Shown here: positions 50,440 to 61,400 of the stretch, piece by piece
How the letters are laid out: each line of letters begins with the position of its first letter
Position numbering within the stretch: position 1 is the stretch's first letter
Source of the DNA: Mycosarcoma maydis
Lineage: Eukaryota > Basidiomycota > Ustilaginomycetes > Ustilaginales
Direction: 5' to 3'
NCBI RefSeq assembly: GCF_000328475.2
Contig: NC_026495.1
Span: 310,001 to 374,000, forward strand
Length of the DNA: 64,000 bases
Program-made: the position numbers and the translations under genes
The notes under the pieces: model-generated
What the model was told of the DNA's origin: nothing
Databases searched by the model: none
The model's input: the letters and a program-made list of their open reading frames with translations, nothing else

Positions 50440-52115
50440 TCAAGCGATTCGCATGGGAGCGGTGTTCGAGTATGCATTTGGTGCGCCGCCTCTGGGCGCG
50501 CCACGGCCTCTTGCACCTCGGAAACCGGCTCGACTGCCTCGTCCCCTTGCACGCGTTGCGCCAGGGGTGGTGCTAGCACCTGTATCGCCAAACGTCTGCA
50601 TGTTCTTGATCTCCTCAGCCGCGCGGTTTGCCCTTGCCCTACCGCTTGCACCTCGTCCCCCGCCTGCACCGCGGCCGCCGCGAGTGTCAAAGGATCCATT
50701 GCTCGTTTCGTATGACTGTCCTCCACGCGGCTGATCATTCCTCTCATACCTCTCCTTGATCTCGGACGAGATATTGTCAAAGAAGCCACTCTTTTTGTCG
50801 TAGAAGTTGGCACCACTTTCGCCTGTCGCCGGTGGAATGGAATCCAGCAATCCTCCGGCCACATGCGAATTGCTCGGTGTCGATTCATCCTGTTCGCCAC
50901 CGCCCGTGCCCGCTTGTTTGTGCTTCTGAAACTTGGCGTTGGCCGATTCGAAATCGAACTCCCTGTTCGGCATACTGGGTCCACTAACCTCCCGGTGAAC
51001 CCGGTGTTCCCTTGCACCGCCTCGCGCGGCGTGGTTCGTGCGACGCTCCGCCTGCGCAGCAGCATTGGCTGCAGCCGCAGCAGCGTGTGGAATGGCAGGC
51101 AGACCGTGCACTGCAGGTGCAAGCAACGATGGTGATGCTGCAGCCTGCTGTTGTGAAGATCCAGGTTTTGAGACACTCAGTTTCGACATCTCTTCGAGCA
51201 CCTTGTCAGCGCTTGACTGGTCGTTAGATGTAACTGGTTGAGACGGTGCAGCTGGAGATGCGGATGCGGATGCGGATTTAGTAGGTGCCGTCTCGGGTGC
51301 AGGTGCAGGTGCAGGTGCAGGTGCGATAGAAGCCGCTTCGTTGTTTGGCGGAACCGTTGCAGACGGTTGCTGCGGACGAGCACCAGGCGCGCTGTTGAAC
51401 TGCGGAGGGGGTGGACCATTGAAGCCGGGCGCGCCCGCGAGTGGCACCGCACCAAAGTGTGGCGGTGGTGGCATGCCATACATGCCCGTTGGCGGTACAT
51501 AGCCGCTTAGCTGCTGTGCCGACGACTGGGACGCGCAACGACAAAGATGGGTTCAAAAAAATCAGAGTCAGTACACGTACATGCATGTTTCAAGACGCAT
51601 GCAAAGAGATGCTCCCAGGACACGGAGGAAGGGCCAGACAGATCAGTAGGAAGGCAACGGAAACATCCACACGGTTTTGCGCTCTCGGACAAATGACAAG
51701 TCGCGAAGGACAGTTTTACATCCGTAAATAGTTCATCACGTTGACGCCGATCTCCATGCTGTAGTCTGAGAGTTGTTTTGCATTCGATGACCACACTTAC
51801 GTTAAGAATTGCAGGGTCGTTGAGCACAGGTTGCGGAGCCGGACGTTGCTGCTTTGGCGGGTTGGGATCGTCAATCTTGAGATCCTTTACGTCGGCAGCA
51901 CGAAACATGATGTAATCGTACACATGATCGCTAGGGGGGATCTCTTCTTGCGACTTTCCCTGTGCAGATCGTCGGCCTTCAGTTCCCCATGAGCGCACTC
52001 TTTCGAGCGCAATCGTTGCCTCATTCGGGTTGATCGAGGCCAGAAGACCTTGGTATCGGATGTCGGATTTCGACACCAGTGAGATGAGCGCTCCGATGTA
52101 TTCTGCGGTAGCCAT
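50440..52115 (-). CDS. SCD6: SCD6/LSM14 RNA-granule protein (two exons)
   Basis: Translation repressor and decapping activator of P-bodies, binding eIF4G, DCP2 or DHH1. Exon 1 (51801-52115) encodes the LSm14 domain, MATAEYIGALISLVSKSDIR and then VRSWGTEGRR, the usual SCD6 start. It ends at a GTAAGT donor after DPAILN. The likely acceptor CAG is at 51526-51528, with exon 2 at 50440-51525, giving about 466 residues; the 275-bp intron could hide a further small exon. Exon 2 has a Pro/Ala-rich linker, an FDF motif (EFDFESANAKFQKHK), a TFG-like GFFDNISSEIKER box and RGG repeats with a C-terminal RGRGS...RGARGRGAPRGG. All the family's parts are present in the usual order. Confidence 0.92.
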
Positions 52116-53108
52116 TTTGCGATGCTTTTCGAATTTGTATCCAGAGCGATGCTGAAAGAGAGATACCAGAGTCTTGCGCAAGTGAAACCGCGTCTGGGTT
52201 GGCAAAGCGAAGCAAACTGAACTCAACGTTCTTTAGCTAACAGATGAAAGCTGTTAGACAAAACGCTCGAAGCAGAGATCTTGGTGGAGATAAGCCTGAT
52301 GAGACTCGGAACGGATTATACGGTAATGGTGTGTAGCGTTTCAGGTTAGGGTTCGAAGATGGATTTTCTTGGTTGGACTTGGTTGCGATCGACGTGATGG
52401 AAGCAAGCTAAAGGTCTTGAAGAGATGTGGCGGTTTTCGATGGAAACACAAAGAAAAGAACGAGAGACTGACAAGTGAAAAGAGCAAGAGAAAGATGAAC
52501 AGGATGTGTGGTGAGTAGAGGATAAGATCAAACAGCAAATTAGGGAGAGACGAGAAGGAACGGTGAAAACCAAGCTGTTGGCCTCTGCGCAACCACTCAC
52601 GACTGTAACTCACAGAAGAGTCACAGAGTGGCATTCACGATTCGTGATTTTCGCACTACAGTCAGAGTGTGACTCTCATCGCCAGCTCCAACTTCAAAGT
52701 CATGAGTCGTGACTCTGTGAGTGCTGCGTGAGTTCGATCATGAATTTTCCACGCTCTTCTGCACCGATGTTGCACCAAATTTGGAACCCAGCAGCGCGGT
52801 GATCGACTCGATTTTTTCGTGTTTATTACATAAGCAAACCCCACAATATCTATGCCCGGCCTCACAGTCACAGAGTATGGTGCTGTGCCACTTGGACGGG
52901 CTGACGGTAGTTACTGCCAGGTCAGATTCACGCAGACAGCTTCGAGACATGGCTGAAAGGACACAAGTACAATGGAATTGACAAATGCAGAAGAACGCGT
53001 GTGCGGGCAAACATGTGAACGGTTCAAAGGCGACACGAACAAATACAGGATCAGATGGCAGATTCGTTCTCGTCCATCTCATCGGCTATTACTCGATAAA
53101 GCATGGGT
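52116..53108. other. SCD6 upstream region and RSC 3' side
   Basis: 993 bp. The SCD6-proximal part (about 52360-52560) is pyrimidine-rich on the coding (minus) strand, as in other leaders, so the transcript may start there. Repeat words lie at 52595-52660 and 52695-52715. The rest to 53108 is the 3' side of the RSC-like gene. Confidence 0.6.
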
Positions 53109-56039
53109 CTAGGAAAGGTAATTGGACAGATTCAACGCTCCGCCTTCGCTATAGTGGTTCGAGAACTCGGCCAGTGCCTCGGCTGTCTTGAGCGGATCTT
53201 CGCCCCACTCGCTGCCGGCGGACCAGCCCTGGTTCTGATTCATGACTGGCGTCAGCGCCTCGTCTGTGCTGCCATTACTGCTGGCGACTGCGATGCCTGC
53301 GCCAAACGGCGCAACACCAGCACCGACGCCTCCAAAACCAGCACGCATCAGAGGCGAGTTGCGTGCACTGGGAGCCAGGAAGTCGTACATGCCCGGGGCG
53401 TGTGGCATGTGAGGCGACGATCCTGCCATCAAAGCACGAGGAGTCGAGCTGCCGTTTGCTGATGTACTAGGCTGCAGAGGATGAGATGGCTCGGCACGGT
53501 CACTGTTGCGCACCTGCGAGTCCGACGTGGCGTCGCCTGCGTTGCGCACATTGGCCTGGTGATAGAGATAGTCGAGCGTATGATTGCGCAAATGTGCTTG
53601 CTGAGGAGCGTAGAAGCCGTTCTTGTACAAGTCGTGCTGCAGCGGAAGATCGAGGGGAGCAGCAGCGTACCATTCAACCCGTCCGCCCGGCTGATCCGCG
53701 AACAGGTCCCGTGTTTCTTGCGGCAGAGCGGCGTAAAAGCCTTCGCCGCCTTGCGAGCGCACCAGGTTGAGGATACCCATTGTCGTCTGTGATTGCTGCT
53801 GCTGCTGCTGCAGCTGCTGCTCCGCCGCGTGTCCTTGCTGAGCCCGATGAGCGAGGTCGGAAGAAGCAACCTTCTGGAAGTCAGCCGACGCTACACCGGC
53901 AGCGACAGCGGCATTGCGAAGCTCGACGAGCAGACTGGTGTCGATACCTCCCAGTTCGCTGCTGACCTGTGACATGTCGAGTGTAGCGGCTTGTGGTGTA
54001 GACAGCAACTGTTGCAGCCGCACATATTGATCAGGAGTGACACGTGTGGTTACAAGTGAAGCCAGACGCGTAAATGTTTCATTTGCTGATGGCGCACTTG
54101 CAGCAGCGTCGGATCCGCGTCCCTTTTTCTTCGGGCGGAAATCATCCAAGGCATCCTTAAACAGATCGGGAAACTCGGCGACTTCGCCACTAGCAACGTC
54201 TTCGTCACGCAGTGCACCTGGTCCGTGGACACCACGTAAGAAGGGCGACTCCTCCTTGGGCGGCGGAGAAACGACTTTTTCAAAAAAGTTCATAGGTGTC
54301 TCGACCTTGCGAATCTCTTCAGGCACACAGCTGGCCCAGCTCTTGATCTTGTGGAATACGCGGTGCTGTTCGTTGTACCTCGATTCGGTGACGTAAAGCG
54401 GGCTGCGTGGATCCCAATACTCGGGCTTTGGTCGACCGCGGATGTACTTTGTGTAAAACATGACCATGATCTTTTCCAAGATATCTTCAATGTGATGATC
54501 GGCAAAGTAGCCAGTCTTGACCACTTCGTCCTTGAAGAATTTCTTGGAAGCTGGGTGGAAGGTCTGTTCGGGTCGGTAATACCAGCAGACAGTCACCCAA
54601 CCCTGATCTGGATCATCTTCTTCGCGTCGTAGCACTTTGAAGATCTGAGCGACGATGGGCTTGGTGGGATCGGAAGGATTGATGAGATGAATCCAGTCGC
54701 CGACGCGGAAAGCTTTTCCTTTGAGGTTGAGATGCTCGTAGTAGGTCTTGGATTTGCTGCTGATGCGGGTAGTCAGGTCGCCGTTTGAGCCGGCGCTGGC
54801 GTAGAGTGGACCGTGTGGGATCGAGGAAAAGTGGTGGGTTGCATCGGCTGTTGCTGCAGTTGCCAACACTCTCTCAGCGGTGATGGGCTCCTGTCGAGAT
54901 GGAGTGGCCTTGGTAATCTCGTGGTAGAATCGTTGCAAGACGACAGCGTCGCCGTACATCTGCGTGCCAATGGGATGTAATCTTCGTGCGTTTTCAAAGA
55001 GCTGGAGCATGTCCATCTCGAAGTCGGTTGCCTTGGGATACTCGCCCTCCTGAATGCGTTGTGAGATGGCGGAGAGCGAGGTAGGCTTCTCGACCTTTTC
55101 ATAAAAGTCGGGATCTACCTCGGGATCGGGACACTGTTCCAGATGTTCGGCCGGTCTGCGCCCGGTGGCATCGATATGGTTGCGGATGCAGTCGAGCACG
55201 GCGGAGTAGGCGCGTTGTGCTTGCACAGCATCGGCAGGCTCAGTCATCCAACCGGCGTCGTGTGGCTCGGGCAGCTTGAGCTCGGGCTCATTTGCATCGG
55301 CTTTGCGCCGTGTACGACTGGCAGGCGATGCACCGGCGTTACCCACAGCCTGACCAAGACCAGCGCCTATAGATCCACCAGCAGCGGTCATGATGGCACC
55401 TTCGGCAGGAGCTGCTGCTGCTGCTGTTGATGATGATGAAGAGGAGACGGTGGTGGTGGTGGTGGTGGTGGAAACAGCATTGAAGTTGTTTTGCACGGCT
55501 GAAGAAGGCGCTGGCGATGACGGCACCGCAGCGGCCGAGACATCGACGCTTGCTCTCGATGCGACTGAAGCCCTTGCTTGTTGAGCTTCGCGGATGTTCT
55601 GCTGACTCTGTTGTTGCTGCAGCTCCTGCTGACGTTGAAAGGTGGGCATTGGTGGGAAAGAAGGAACAGGAGGCGATGAATGCGGGCCGGCGCTGCTGGT
55701 GACAGGCTGGTAAAAGATGTTTTGCTGCTCTGGGATACCTGGACCCAAAGTATGCGATGGGTAGCCTGTGGGGGGAGGCGGCTGAAAGGGAGAGCCGGTA
55801 GCAGAATATGTGGTAGGTTGAGTTGCGCGAAGACGTGGTGAGGTGACGTGCGAAGTGCGAGGCTGCGGTGTGGGTTTAGGCGGAGGTGGTGCTGTGGTTT
55901 TGACCGGAGTAGGAGCGTTAGGATCGCGATTCTTTGGTGGTCGTCCACGGCCTCGCTTGATAGGCAAAGGGGTGGCAAGAGGTGAGTTGCTTCCCGAGGC
56001 CATGGCTTGTTGCTGATGGTATGGACTTGGATTGGACAT
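53109..56039 (-). CDS. RSC1/RSC2-like bromodomain-BAH chromatin protein
   Basis: Subunit of an RSC/PBAF-type ATP-dependent chromatin remodeller that reads acetylated histones. The start is taken at ATG 56039 (976 residues); an ATG 36 bp upstream is less likely. An AT-hook, KRGRGRPPKN, lies near residue 30. A Pro/Gln/Ser-rich region with a Thr run follows. The bromodomain is at about 275-375 (DPDFYEKVEKPTSLSAISQRI and LFENARRLHPIGTQMYGDA, with Asn of the NA pair as the acetyl-lysine contact). The BAH domain is at about 430-585 (FRVGDWIHLINP, QGWVTVCWYYRPEQT, VTESRYNEQHRVFHKI). The C-terminal 400 residues are Gln/Ala/Ser-rich. Yeast RSC1/2 have two bromodomains; I see only one, a common basidiomycete arrangement if memory is right. 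Confidence 0.88.
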   Translation of the reverse strand: MSNPSPYHQQQAMASGSNSPLATPLPIKRGRGRPPKNRDPNAPTPVKTTAPPPPKPTPQPRTSHVTSPRLRATQPTTYSATGSPFQPPPPTGYPSHTLGPGIPEQQNIFYQPVTSSAGPHSSPPVPSFPPMPTFQRQQELQQQQSQQNIREAQQARASVASRASVDVSAAAVPSSPAPSSAVQNNFNAVSTTTTTTTVSSSSSSTAAAAAPAEGAIMTAAGGSIGAGLGQAVGNAGASPASRTRRKADANEPELKLPEPHDAGWMTEPADAVQAQRAYSAVLDCIRNHIDATGRRPAEHLEQCPDPEVDPDFYEKVEKPTSLSAISQRIQEGEYPKATDFEMDMLQLFENARRLHPIGTQMYGDAVVLQRFYHEITKATPSRQEPITAERVLATAATADATHHFSSIPHGPLYASAGSNGDLTTRISSKSKTYYEHLNLKGKAFRVGDWIHLINPSDPTKPIVAQIFKVLRREEDDPDQGWVTVCWYYRPEQTFHPASKKFFKDEVVKTGYFADHHIEDILEKIMVMFYTKYIRGRPKPEYWDPRSPLYVTESRYNEQHRVFHKIKSWASCVPEEIRKVETPMNFFEKVVSPPPKEESPFLRGVHGPGALRDEDVASGEVAEFPDLFKDALDDFRPKKKGRGSDAAASAPSANETFTRLASLVTTRVTPDQYVRLQQLLSTPQAATLDMSQVSSELGGIDTSLLVELRNAAVAAGVASADFQKVASSDLAHRAQQGHAAEQQLQQQQQQSQTTMGILNLVRSQGGEGFYAALPQETRDLFADQPGGRVEWYAAAPLDLPLQHDLYKNGFYAPQQAHLRNHTLDYLYHQANVRNAGDATSDSQVRNSDRAEPSHPLQPSTSANGSSTPRALMAGSSPHMPHAPGMYDFLAPSARNSPLMRAGFGGVGAGVAPFGAGIAVASSNGSTDEALTPVMNQNQGWSAGSEWGEDPLKTAEALAEFSNHYSEGGALNLSNYLS

Positions 56040-56834
56040 GGTGAGCGACGGTGTGGCGAAGAAAGCTCTCGGCAACCGGAGTGGCTGTGCTGCAATGAGC
56101 AGGCGCGATGATGGGCGTGCTGAGAATCAATGTCAAAGTGCAGAGCCTGCCGTTGCACCGAATGGCCAGGACTGGTAGGTTACTAGAGAAGGAACGATCC
56201 GATGGCGTGCTAGATACACGTAGATGGCTTCGGGGAGCAAAGTGAGTCAAGGTTAGGAGGGTGAAAAGTGTCGAAGGTACTGGCTGTATGCTGTGTCTTG
56301 AGCCGCAAATCGGTAGCGCAATGGAGGACTGGCGAGGGTTCAACTCGAGTATGCCAGATGCACTGTGTCGCGCAAACGATGGCGTGAAAGTGGCGATGCG
56401 GTCAAAATAGGAAAGCAACTGCGCACTCGACGTGCAAGAGGAGTAAAAGGGCAAGCAGAATGGTGATGACAATGCAAAGGCCGTCGAACGAAGAAATCGG
56501 TGAAAATGTCGCGGTGAATAACAGAGCCCTGTGGATGCGAAGAACGTCGACTAATGCAGACGATGCGCAAGTGGATGGAAAGTGATAGAGTGATGTGATG
56601 GACGATCAGATACGATCGGTTGGGCGGAAGACGGAGTGAGAAAGTGGAAGGAGAAGATGACGGTGAGGATGGGGATGAAGACAAGAACGAGGTCGAGGAT
56701 AAGGGAAAAAAGGTCGGTGGCGAAGGAATCGTGAATGAGCGAATCAGACAGCCGGAGAATCGCGGCCAGCCGAGCTCGAGAGCGGACAGACAACTGACAA
56801 GGCGGCGGCCTTCTGTGTTCACGTCAAACCCAAA

Positions 56835-56962
56835 TCGTGCATCGTGAATCACGAGTCGTAAATCGAACACAATGAAAATCAAACAATCGTGAATACATTC
56901 GTGATTCGTGATTCGTGAATCATGAATCACCACGCACCCGCTACCACGACGAATCACGGATC
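56835..56962. repeat. ATTCGTG x3 array and flanking words
   Basis: ATTCGTG x3 at 56897-56917 runs into AATCATG, AATCACC. Single words lie at 56837-56855 (catcgtgaatcacgagtcg) and 56950-56975. Confidence 0.9.
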
Positions 56963-57132
56963 CAACTCACGATTCTATCCCAAATTTCCTACAGCAAACA
57001 GGCAGTATTCGAGATTGATTGATTCTTGCGCCAACGTGCCTGAGTCGCGTCCACCAATCGTGAAGCACTCGTCTGATGCACGACGCGGCACGGACTGAGC
57101 CTTCTTTCGAGATCTACTTGCTGAGAACCGGC

Positions 57133-57133
<1 letters not shown>

Positions 57134-57160
<27 letters not shown>
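57134..57160. repeat. (CAG)x9 microsatellite
   Basis: Nine uninterrupted CAG units followed by caacaa. Not in a credible reading frame, so it is probably non-coding. Confidence 0.95.
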
Positions 57161-57165
<5 letters not shown>

Positions 57166-57688
57166 ATCTCTAGCACTCACTCACTCCGTCACTCTTCGCA
57201 TCCAATGCCTTTTCGCAGCCGATGATCTGAGTAAGCGCCTGGAGACATTCACGATTGCTGCTTCACACGATCAGGCTGTAGTTAAATGTTAATCACATGA
57301 ATGACATTTTCCAAATAACTTAATCTCACTTCTCGTTCCCAGCCTATACACCCGGCTTGCCTTGCCATCAAACCGCCACTGTAGCACGTCGCGCGCTAAC
57401 CACGAACCGTGAACCACTTATGATTCTGTCAGATTCGAGCCTGGCGGTTGAATATCAATCACGAATGCTGCTGACGTTGACGGAATCTTTGCAACTGAAC
57501 TGTACTGTAGATACCACCCTACTGCCCAAGACTGTCGCTCTTGTCCATGTGTCCGACAGCTACACGACTGGAGTTACTGTGGTCGGCCGACCTTGCCAAG
57601 TTGTCGCCAAATGGGTGGCGTGGTGGCACTCAATCCCCGGTGGAACCTCGTCATTTGCTCATCCTGATAACAAGACGGAGCGGCAAAG

Positions 57689-57711
57689 CGTGAATCGTGA
57701 ATCGTGAATCG
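57689..57711. repeat. (CGTGAAT)x3 array
   Basis: Three perfect 7-bp units followed by CGC; the opposite strand reads ATTCACG. Confidence 0.95.
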
Positions 57712-58431
57712 CAAATTCTTCAGAAAGCGTGAAGCTCTCCAAGAAAACTGGTTTCATAGCTGTCGGCTGCGCTCTCGGTGAATCCGTGCACGGTGCGTGG
57801 AGCGTCTGTGGTCGAGGGCGTCATGTCTGTGACGTGTCAGCGTGCATCTCTTTCACCCTATCACATGCTCTGCGCTTGGCCAGGCAAGGATCCTGTGTTA
57901 ATTTTTGGCTCGGCAAAACGCTAGCCCGCTGTGCTTGTTTCTCCGTCGACCCTTGGTCGTCCAATGTTATGATACTCAGAGCGGGGTATATCTGACCCTA
58001 TCGCCGGGACTGCACAATCAACCACTCTCCAGTCTTGCTCCAGTCTTGAGTGACCGTGACTGTGACTTTGCTTAACTCATGCATTTTCATCATTTCACTC
58101 ACCACTCACGTTTGTCCGTCGCTTGATAATTCTCTGTTTTCCGCTTGCGATTGGCACCCCTCTTGTTCGGGTATCAGTAGTCGTTGGGAGACAGAGTCGA
58201 ACCCTAAGATGACAGTGTTCAACCCAGAAAACACTTTGTTTCAAGATCCCGATCAGATTCCGCAGCACTATAGTAACAATACAAAGAGGAGAACAGAGGT
58301 ATGGTGAAATGGAGTCAGAACCAAGACAAAAAGACCGAACGGAAGTAGCCGGGAAGAATGCATAAGGAGAAAGAGAGAAACATGTAGGATGGAGAGAAGA
58401 GCATGGCGTTTAACTAGACAGAGCCAGACGA

Positions 58432-61400
58432 TTACAAACGAGAATCCTCCATGTCGTGCATCAGACGGCGGCCTTCACGAATACCCTCGTGCTCGTGGCC
58501 GAAGCCATTCGCCTCGAGAGCCAGAGCGGCATTCTCAAAGAGCTTGTTGCCAAACGCCGCCTCCATTGCTTCCCACACAGTCTTGACGTACTTGATCTCC
58601 AGCTCGTCGCGCACCTTCTTGGGCAGGTCAGCTTCGACGTCTTTTCGGTTGCGGTGCGGGAGCAGCACTTTGCGAATACCAGCTCGCGATGCCGCTGTGA
58701 GCTTCTCGCGAATGCCACCCACAGGCATCACCACACCTCGTAGCGTTACTTCGCCCGTCATGGCAAGGTACGGCGAGATGGGCGTCTTGGTGAATAGACT
58801 CACCAGCGCACACGTCATAGCTACACCAGCCGACGGTCCATCCTTGGGGATAGCACCCGACGGCAAATGCAGATGGATGTCATTCTTGGGAAACTCGGAA
58901 TCGCGCGTGTGCATGATACCCAGCTGAAACGCATTGCCTTTGACCCACGACAAGGCCAACTCGGCCGACTCGCGAATCACATCGCCTAGCGAGCCTGTCA
59001 GCTTGAGGTAGCCGCTGCCCGGCGGAAGCAGCAGCGATTCGATGTGCAGAATACCTCCCGAGCCAGAGCCCTGGTAGGCCAGACCCGTCGACACACCGGG
59101 TCGAGCATTGGCTTCGGCTACCTCTGGCTCGTACGTGTCGGGTCCGAGGTACTTTTCCAAATCGGCCTCGCGGATGACCGGATCATACTCGATTGGCTTG
59201 CCGTGCTCGTCGCGCAGGGTACCCTTCTTGGACTGCGAGTACTCGACCGCTTTAGCTCGTGCCAACGCACCAATCTCTCGTTCCAGCGTTCGTACGCCAG
59301 CCTCACGCGTGTAGCCCATTGCCACCTTGAGCAGCACCTCGTCAGTCACCACCAGCTGGTCCGACGTGAGCCCTTGCGCTTTGATCTGCTTGGGCAAAAG
59401 GTATTGACGAGCGATCGCCGTCTTTTCATCGTGCGTGTAGCCAGAAATGTGGATCACCTCGGTACGGTCAAGCAAGGGGGGCGAGATAGTGTCGAGCGAG
59501 TTGGCAGTCGCGATAAACAGCACACGGCTCAAATCAATGGGTACGTTGATGTAGTGGTCGCTGAAAGTGTGGTTCTGCTCGGGATCCAGCACCTCAAGCA
59601 TGGCAGCCATGGGGTCGCCGTGCAGACCGTTGCCGCTTCCCAGTTTGTCCACCTCATCCAGCAAAATGACGGGATCAGAGACACCCACCTTACGCAACGA
59701 CGACACGATCGAACCGGGCATGGCTCCGACGTAGGTGCGGCGATGACCACGAATCTCGGCCTCGTCGCGAACACCGCCAAGTGAGAGGCGGGTAAAAGGT
59801 CGCTGGAGCGCTGATGCGAGCGACTTGGCGATCGAAGTCTTACCTGTTCCCGGTGGACCAACAAGCAGCAGGATGGGACCCTTGTCGCCGACACGCAACT
59901 TTTCGTTGCGGCGACGACGCTTCTCCTCCTCGATCTCCTCCCTGGTGATGCCTTGCTCGCGCGCAACCAGATCCTCGCCATCCTCGAGGTCGGCCGACAG
60001 GGCGGCTGCGTCATCATCGGCGGCGACAGCCTCGTCGGTGGAGGCTGAGGGTGTACCCTTGCGACGCTCTTGGCTCGTCTTGAGCTCGGCAGCCTCTTCG
60101 GCTTCGAAGCGTTCGCGAGCCTGGTTGGTTTTGAGTTCAAGGACGGCGAGATACTCTATGAGACGCTTCTTGACTTTCTCGAGACCGTAATGTTCAGCAT
60201 CGAGAATGCGTCGAGCGCGGTCGACGATGCCCTCCTCTGGTGCAGGAGTCGACTTGCTGTTTTTGTGCAGAACAAGAGCCTTGTCGTTGGGATCGCGCGT
60301 GGATTCGACGTCAACAGTGATTTTGTCCCACGGCAGTTCGGCCATGATCTCGAGATACGTGATGACGACACCGCGCTCGACGCTCTGCTGCGGAATGCGC
60401 GTGAGTCGCTTAAGCTCCTTGTCGCAGGCCTTGCGCGCTTCTGGACTCAGACGTGCCTGTTCTAGCTTCTTTGCGAGTTCGGCAACCTCATCCTCGTCGT
60501 CGTCGCCATTGCCGGCTCCGGGAAGGCCGCCGCCGGACATGCCCTTGTTGCCAGGTTTGGATCCGCGACGTGTACCAAGGGGACCGGTGATGACGGGACC
60601 GTTGCCATTGTCGTTGGCATGGTTGTTGCGAGAGGGAGGGGCACGAATGATGATGCCTGAGCCTGACTTGGCGTCGTCCTTGTCGCCCGAGTTGGACGAG
60701 ATGGCCGAGATGCGAGCAGCCACGCCCTGATTGAGCGCAGCGAGTTGGTTGAGCAAGGCTTCCAGTTGTGAACGAATGACAGTCTCCTTGTTGTTGGAAT
60801 TAAGCGGAGATGATAGCGCGGTGAGAAGCTCACGCGCGAGCTTGACGCGTTTGACGCCGTTCTGAATGGCATCGACCGAGTGGCGGACTCGCTCGCGCTG
60901 ATCCCAGTCGCCGAGGATAGCAACGCGCTCGGACCATTCGCAGGCGCCACCGAGGGTACCAATGACAATGTCGGCGAGAAGGGCAGCTTGCGACTCGCGG
61001 CAGTCTTGCATAAAGCCGCGAAGCTTTTTGAGCAAGCTAGCTGGCATCAGAGGCAGAGCCGGGCCGACGATGGGAGATGGGATGTGTGTAGAGCCATCGA
61101 TGGGAGGGTTGAGCTGTGCGATGGCATCGATGAGCTCGGCAGACGACTTTTTCAGCTTGACAACGAGGTCAATATCGCCCGGTGAAGCTTCTGGGAAGGT
61201 GGGCCACGACTCTTCGTCGACAAAGGCGGTGGCAGTGGCAAGCGGGATGGGCACGTCGGGGATGGCAAGATTGCTCTTAGGGTCGATAGTGGTTGCGGTA
61301 AGAGAGGTACGAATCGAGAGCCATCGGTCGATGCGGACACGGGTGAGACCAGAGACAAGGAGAGTGCATGTCTGTGTTTGTGGGTTGCGCACCAGACGCA

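Larger units (their letters stand above)
56040..58431. other. 2.4 kb intergenic region, RSC-like to LON
   Basis: The RSC-proximal 900 bp is pyrimidine-rich on the minus strand and is probably the promoter and long leader of that gene. Then come repeat words (56835-56962, 57689-57711), a CAG tract (57134-57160) and the 3' side of LON. ORFs of 88-116 codons at 57357-57995 end inside repeats and look spurious. Confidence 0.6.

Noticed and set aside
57357..57995. Two ORFs of 116 and 88 codons between RSC-like and LON
   Set aside because: The first ends in the CGTGAAT repeat array, and neither shows coding composition or motifs.
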